Positions 61,237 through 64,000 of a DNA stretch of 64,000 nucleotides are shown here, piece by piece. Where the stretch lies: positions 106,038-170,037 of the forward strand of contig CATZZP010000003.1 in the NCBI GenBank assembly GCA_958426775.1. The letters are read 5' to 3'. Source of the DNA: an uncultured Bacillota bacterium (GTDB taxonomy: Bacteria > Bacillota > Clostridia > Lachnospirales > CAG-274). The notes under the pieces were generated by a model. The model did no database searches and had not been told where the DNA came from. It saw nothing but the letters and a program-made list of their open reading frames with translations. The position numbers were made by a program, and so were the translations under genes. The number at the start of each line of letters is the position of its first letter. Position 1 is the stretch's first letter.

Positions 61237-62082
61237 ATGAGCGGTGGAATTCGTGAAATAAAAAGACGTATTAAAAGCGTCGACAGTACCCGTCAGATAA
61301 CTAATGCCATGAACCTTGTAGCTAGCTCAAAGCTTACCAAAACAAGAGATAGGTTTTCGCAAATTCAACCCTTTGCACAAATGACAAGAGAGGTTATATC
61401 CAACGTTGCAAAGGGCAGTGCAAATATAAATCATCCCTATATTCAGCAAAGAGAGGTAAAGCACGCAACTGTTATTGTATTATCCGGTGACAGAGGTCTT
61501 TGCGGCGGCTACAATATGAATGTATGCCACAGTGCCTTATCTGTTTGCAAGGATGTAGAGTGTGACTATTATACCGTAGGTGCTAAGGCTTATGAATTTT
61601 TTAAGGGAAAAGGCTATAATGTATCAGGTTCACTCCGTGGTATTTCGGAAAAGCCCGATTATGAAGCTGCAAGACTTATAGGTGAAACTCTGTTAAATAG
61701 ATTTGCACAGGGAGAAACTGATGAAATTTATCTTGCATATACCATATATCATTCAAGCATAAACTACGAAAGCACTTGCGTAAAGATTTTTCCTGTTGAT
61801 TTGGAGCAGTTTAAAACAAATGATGCTCAGGTTCAGACTATATATGAGCCAAATCCCGAGGCGGTACTATCATATGTATTGCCTAAGTACATTAACACTG
61901 TAATTTACGGTGCTTTGGCAGAGTCTGCCCTATGTGAGCAAAGTGCAAGAATGATGGCTATGGATTCGGCTACAGATAATGCCGAGGATATGCTTGAGGA
62001 GCTTAATACTAAATATAACAGAGCAAGACAGGGTGCAATTACTCAGGAAATTACAGAGATAATAGCAGGCTCTGATATCTGA
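61237..62082 (+). CDS. atpG: ATP synthase F1 subunit gamma
   Basis: 281 residues. The N-terminal helix GGIREIKRRIKSVDSTRQIT and C-terminal helix MAMDSATDNAEDMLEELN, NRARQGAITQEITEI form the central shaft; SGDRGLCGGYN lies in the Rossmann-like middle. It lies 12 bases after atpA. Confidence 0.97.
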   Translation: MSGGIREIKRRIKSVDSTRQITNAMNLVASSKLTKTRDRFSQIQPFAQMTREVISNVAKGSANINHPYIQQREVKHATVIVLSGDRGLCGGYNMNVCHSALSVCKDVECDYYTVGAKAYEFFKGKGYNVSGSLRGISEKPDYEAARLIGETLLNRFAQGETDEIYLAYTIYHSSINYESTCVKIFPVDLEQFKTNDAQVQTIYEPNPEAVLSYVLPKYINTVIYGALAESALCEQSARMMAMDSATDNAEDMLEELNTKYNRARQGAITQEITEIIAGSDI

Positions 62083-62103
62083 TGATAAGGAAGTGAAAAA
62101 TAA

Positions 62104-63501
62104 ATGTCTGATAAAAATGTAGGAAAAATTATACAGATAATCGGTGCGGTTATTGATGTTAAGTTTTCCGAGGAATATATGCCTGCATTGAACAATGCTA
62201 TTGAGATAGAAACAGAAAAGGGCAAGCTTATTGCTGAGGTTGCCCAGCATACAGGCGATGACACCGTTAAGTGTATTGCCATGAGCTCAACTGACGGTCT
62301 TAAGCGTGGTATGAAGGCAGTAGATACAGGGGAGCCTATTAAGGTGCCTGTAGGCAAGGCAACCTTAGGACGTATGTTTAACGTAACAGGTCAGCCTATT
62401 GATGAAAAGCCCGCCCCTAAAACTGATGAAAAATGGTCTATTCACAGACCTGCCCCGGGCTTTGCACAGCAGGCGACCACTGCTGAAATGCTGGAAACAG
62501 GCATAAAGTCAATCGATTTACTTTGCCCTTATTCAAAGGGCGGTAAAATAGGTCTTTTCGGCGGTGCCGGTGTAGGTAAAACCGTACTTATTATGGAGCT
62601 TATCCGTAATATTGCTACCGAACACGGCGGTTACTCCGTATTCAGCGGTGTAGGTGAGAGAACAAGAGAGGGTAATGATTTATATAATGAAATGCAGGAG
62701 TCAGGCGTTATTGATAAGACTGCTCTTGTATTCGGTCAGATGAACGAGCCTCCCGGAGCCAGAATGAGAATAGGTCTTACAGGCCTTACAATGGCTGAAT
62801 ATTTCCGTGATATGGAAAAGCAGGATGTGCTTTTGTTTATTGATAATATTTTTCGTTTTACACAGGCAGGTTCTGAGGTTTCAGCTCTTTTAGGCCGTAT
62901 GCCTTCGGCGGTAGGTTATCAGCCTACCCTTGCAACAGAGATGGGTGCCCTTCAGGAGAGAATTACCTCTACCAAGAACGGCTCTATTACCTCTGTTCAG
63001 GCAGTTTACGTGCCTGCCGATGACCTTACGGACCCTGCACCTGCAACAACCTTTGCTCATTTGGACGCAACAACCGTACTTTCAAGAAGTATCGTTGAGC
63101 AGGGTATTTATCCTGCTGTTGACCCTCTGGAGTCAACCTCAAGAATACTTGACCCTGCCGTAGTAGGTGATGACCACTATAAAACTGCAAGAGGTGTTCA
63201 GGCTATTCTCCAAAGATATAAGGAACTTCAGGATATTATTTCTATCCTTGGTATGGACGAGCTTGCAGAGGAGGATAAACTTATTGTAGGTCGTGCAAGA
63301 AAGATACAAAGGTTTTTATCTCAGCCTTTCTTTGTGGCTGAAAAGTTTACAGGCTATGACGGTAAGTATGTGCCTGTTGAAGAAACAGTACGTGGCTTTG
63401 CGGAAATCCTTGCAGGAAAGCATGACCAGATACCTGAAGGTCTTTTCCTTAACGCAGGCACTATTGATGAGGTTGTAAGCAGATACTATAAGCAGGACTG
63501 A
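62104..63501 (+). CDS. atpD: ATP synthase F1 subunit beta (catalytic)
   Basis: 465 residues. The catalytic P-loop GGAGVGKTV (about 153-161), SGVGERTREGNDLY with the catalytic Glu, LFIDNIFRFTQAGSEVS and the DELSEED-like lever DELAEED are all present. It hydrolyses or makes ATP at three sites. GGAAGTG precedes the ATG. Confidence 0.98.
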   Translation: MSDKNVGKIIQIIGAVIDVKFSEEYMPALNNAIEIETEKGKLIAEVAQHTGDDTVKCIAMSSTDGLKRGMKAVDTGEPIKVPVGKATLGRMFNVTGQPIDEKPAPKTDEKWSIHRPAPGFAQQATTAEMLETGIKSIDLLCPYSKGGKIGLFGGAGVGKTVLIMELIRNIATEHGGYSVFSGVGERTREGNDLYNEMQESGVIDKTALVFGQMNEPPGARMRIGLTGLTMAEYFRDMEKQDVLLFIDNIFRFTQAGSEVSALLGRMPSAVGYQPTLATEMGALQERITSTKNGSITSVQAVYVPADDLTDPAPATTFAHLDATTVLSRSIVEQGIYPAVDPLESTSRILDPAVVGDDHYKTARGVQAILQRYKELQDIISILGMDELAEEDKLIVGRARKIQRFLSQPFFVAEKFTGYDGKYVPVEETVRGFAEILAGKHDQIPEGLFLNAGTIDEVVSRYYKQD

Positions 63502-63520
63502 AGGTAGGGAGTGATTTATT

Positions 63521-63925
63521 GTGAATAAGGTTAAAGTCAGAATTGTTACTCCCCAAAGAGAAATGTATGATGGTGAGGCGGATATGGTTATATTACGCTC
63601 CCAAAACGGTGATATAGGCGTTATGCATGGGCATACTCCTCTTATGACCGTGCTTGATTACGGTATATTAAGGCTTATGGAAAACGGCGAAACCGTTAAA
63701 AAAGCGGCTGTTTTCGGAGGCTTTGCCGAAATAAATAAGGAGGGTGTAAATATCCTTACCGATACTGCCGAATGGTCTGATGAGATTGATGTTGCAAGAG
63801 CTGAAGAGGCAAAGGCAAGAGCTGAAAAAAAGCTTCTTGAAAATGTCCCCGACCTTGAGGAAGTTAAATTTGAGATGGATTTAAAGCGTGCAATTATCCG
63901 TATCAGGGCGGCAGAAGATAAATAA
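63521..63925 (+). CDS. atpC: ATP synthase F1 subunit epsilon
   Basis: 134 residues from GTG 63521 (GGGAGTGA upstream). The N-terminal beta-sandwich (VRIVTPQREMYDGEADMVIL, GDIGVMHGHTPLMTVLDYGI) and C-terminal helical hairpin (ARAEEAKARAEKKL) are typical. It regulates ATPase activity. It is the last visible gene of the operon; the remaining 75 bases to the window end contain no complete feature and no terminator. Confidence 0.95.
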   Translation: MNKVKVRIVTPQREMYDGEADMVILRSQNGDIGVMHGHTPLMTVLDYGILRLMENGETVKKAAVFGGFAEINKEGVNILTDTAEWSDEIDVARAEEAKARAEKKLLENVPDLEEVKFEMDLKRAIIRIRAAEDK

Positions 63926-64000
63926 ATAATTTAAAGGGGTTGCCTTTTGGTAGCTACTCATAAAACAGTATCAACTAACAAACTGAAATAGGGTAGCTGC

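Noticed and set aside
63926..64000. Near-repeats GGTAGCTACT and GGGTAGCTGC at the window end
   Set aside because: Too short and cut by the window edge; they could be part of a terminator or another element but cannot be judged.

Overview
The window is AT-rich DNA from a low-GC, spore-forming anaerobe of the class Clostridia (Bacillota). It is probably a gut or rumen polysaccharide degrader near the Oscillospiraceae/Ruminococcaceae or Lachnospiraceae; the species cannot be named from sequence alone. The evidence is Firmicute gene order (secG-rnr, the dcw cell-wall cluster, cinA-recA, DUF177-rpmF), SpoVD-, BofC- and YaaH-like sporulation and germination proteins, acetate-forming Pta-AckA, an NfnAB-type flavin enzyme pair, a secreted pectate lyase ending in a dockerin, and a GH13 amylase. 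MurE carries DNPR, which predicts a meso-diaminopimelate cell wall. The ATP synthase c subunit carries a complete Na+-binding residue set, which suggests sodium bioenergetics.

Layout. 1-8201 (minus): spoVD-murE-murF-mraY-murD-ftsW, with ftsW cut by the window edge. 8285-10807 (plus): secG-rnr. 10847-14223: a PpiC-like lipoprotein and a GH13 neopullulanase. 14350-19740: a foreign-looking island with a lantibiotic-immunity-type ABC transporter divergent from a two-component system. It is flanked by a frameshifted cysteine-rich KTR gene on the left and the frameshifted tail of a large serine recombinase on the right, so it is probably the remains of a mobile element. 19745-27169: DtxR-family regulator, an unlisted 52-residue FeoB-associated Cys-rich protein with a TTG start, cinA, recA, a BofC-like protein, a CDF metal exporter and nfnAB. 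27227-31876: modular pectate lyase and cysK. 31908-36309: tmcAL, pta-ackA, DUF177-rpmF. 36390-36724: a candidate structured RNA without a protein. 36955-40641: a three-gene pilin-like operon. 40837-44564: MATE exporter, a small membrane protein, pyrK-pyrD.

44695-55350 is a complete type I-C CRISPR-Cas locus (cas3-cas5c-cas8c-cas7c-cas4-cas1-cas2) followed by an AT-rich leader and an array of 38 repeats and 37 spacers. The last repeat is degenerate, so the leader end is next to cas2. Cas6 is absent, as expected, because Cas5c processes the crRNA in this subtype. 55422-56708 (minus) is a LysM-GH18 germination protein, and 56863-63925 is the whole F-type ATP synthase operon (two AtpI/AtpZ-like proteins, then a, c, b, delta, alpha, gamma, beta, epsilon).

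No clearly new protein system was found. The items most worth a second look are the structured RNA at 36390-36724, the decayed immunity island and its two reconstructable pseudogenes, the 903-residue PilX-like protein with its hairpin leader, the minimal promoter-terminator unit at 42630-42711, the Na+ signature in AtpE, and two adjacent CRISPR spacers that look like phage ribosome-binding sites, one of which shares its first 14 bases with a chromosomal gene start.
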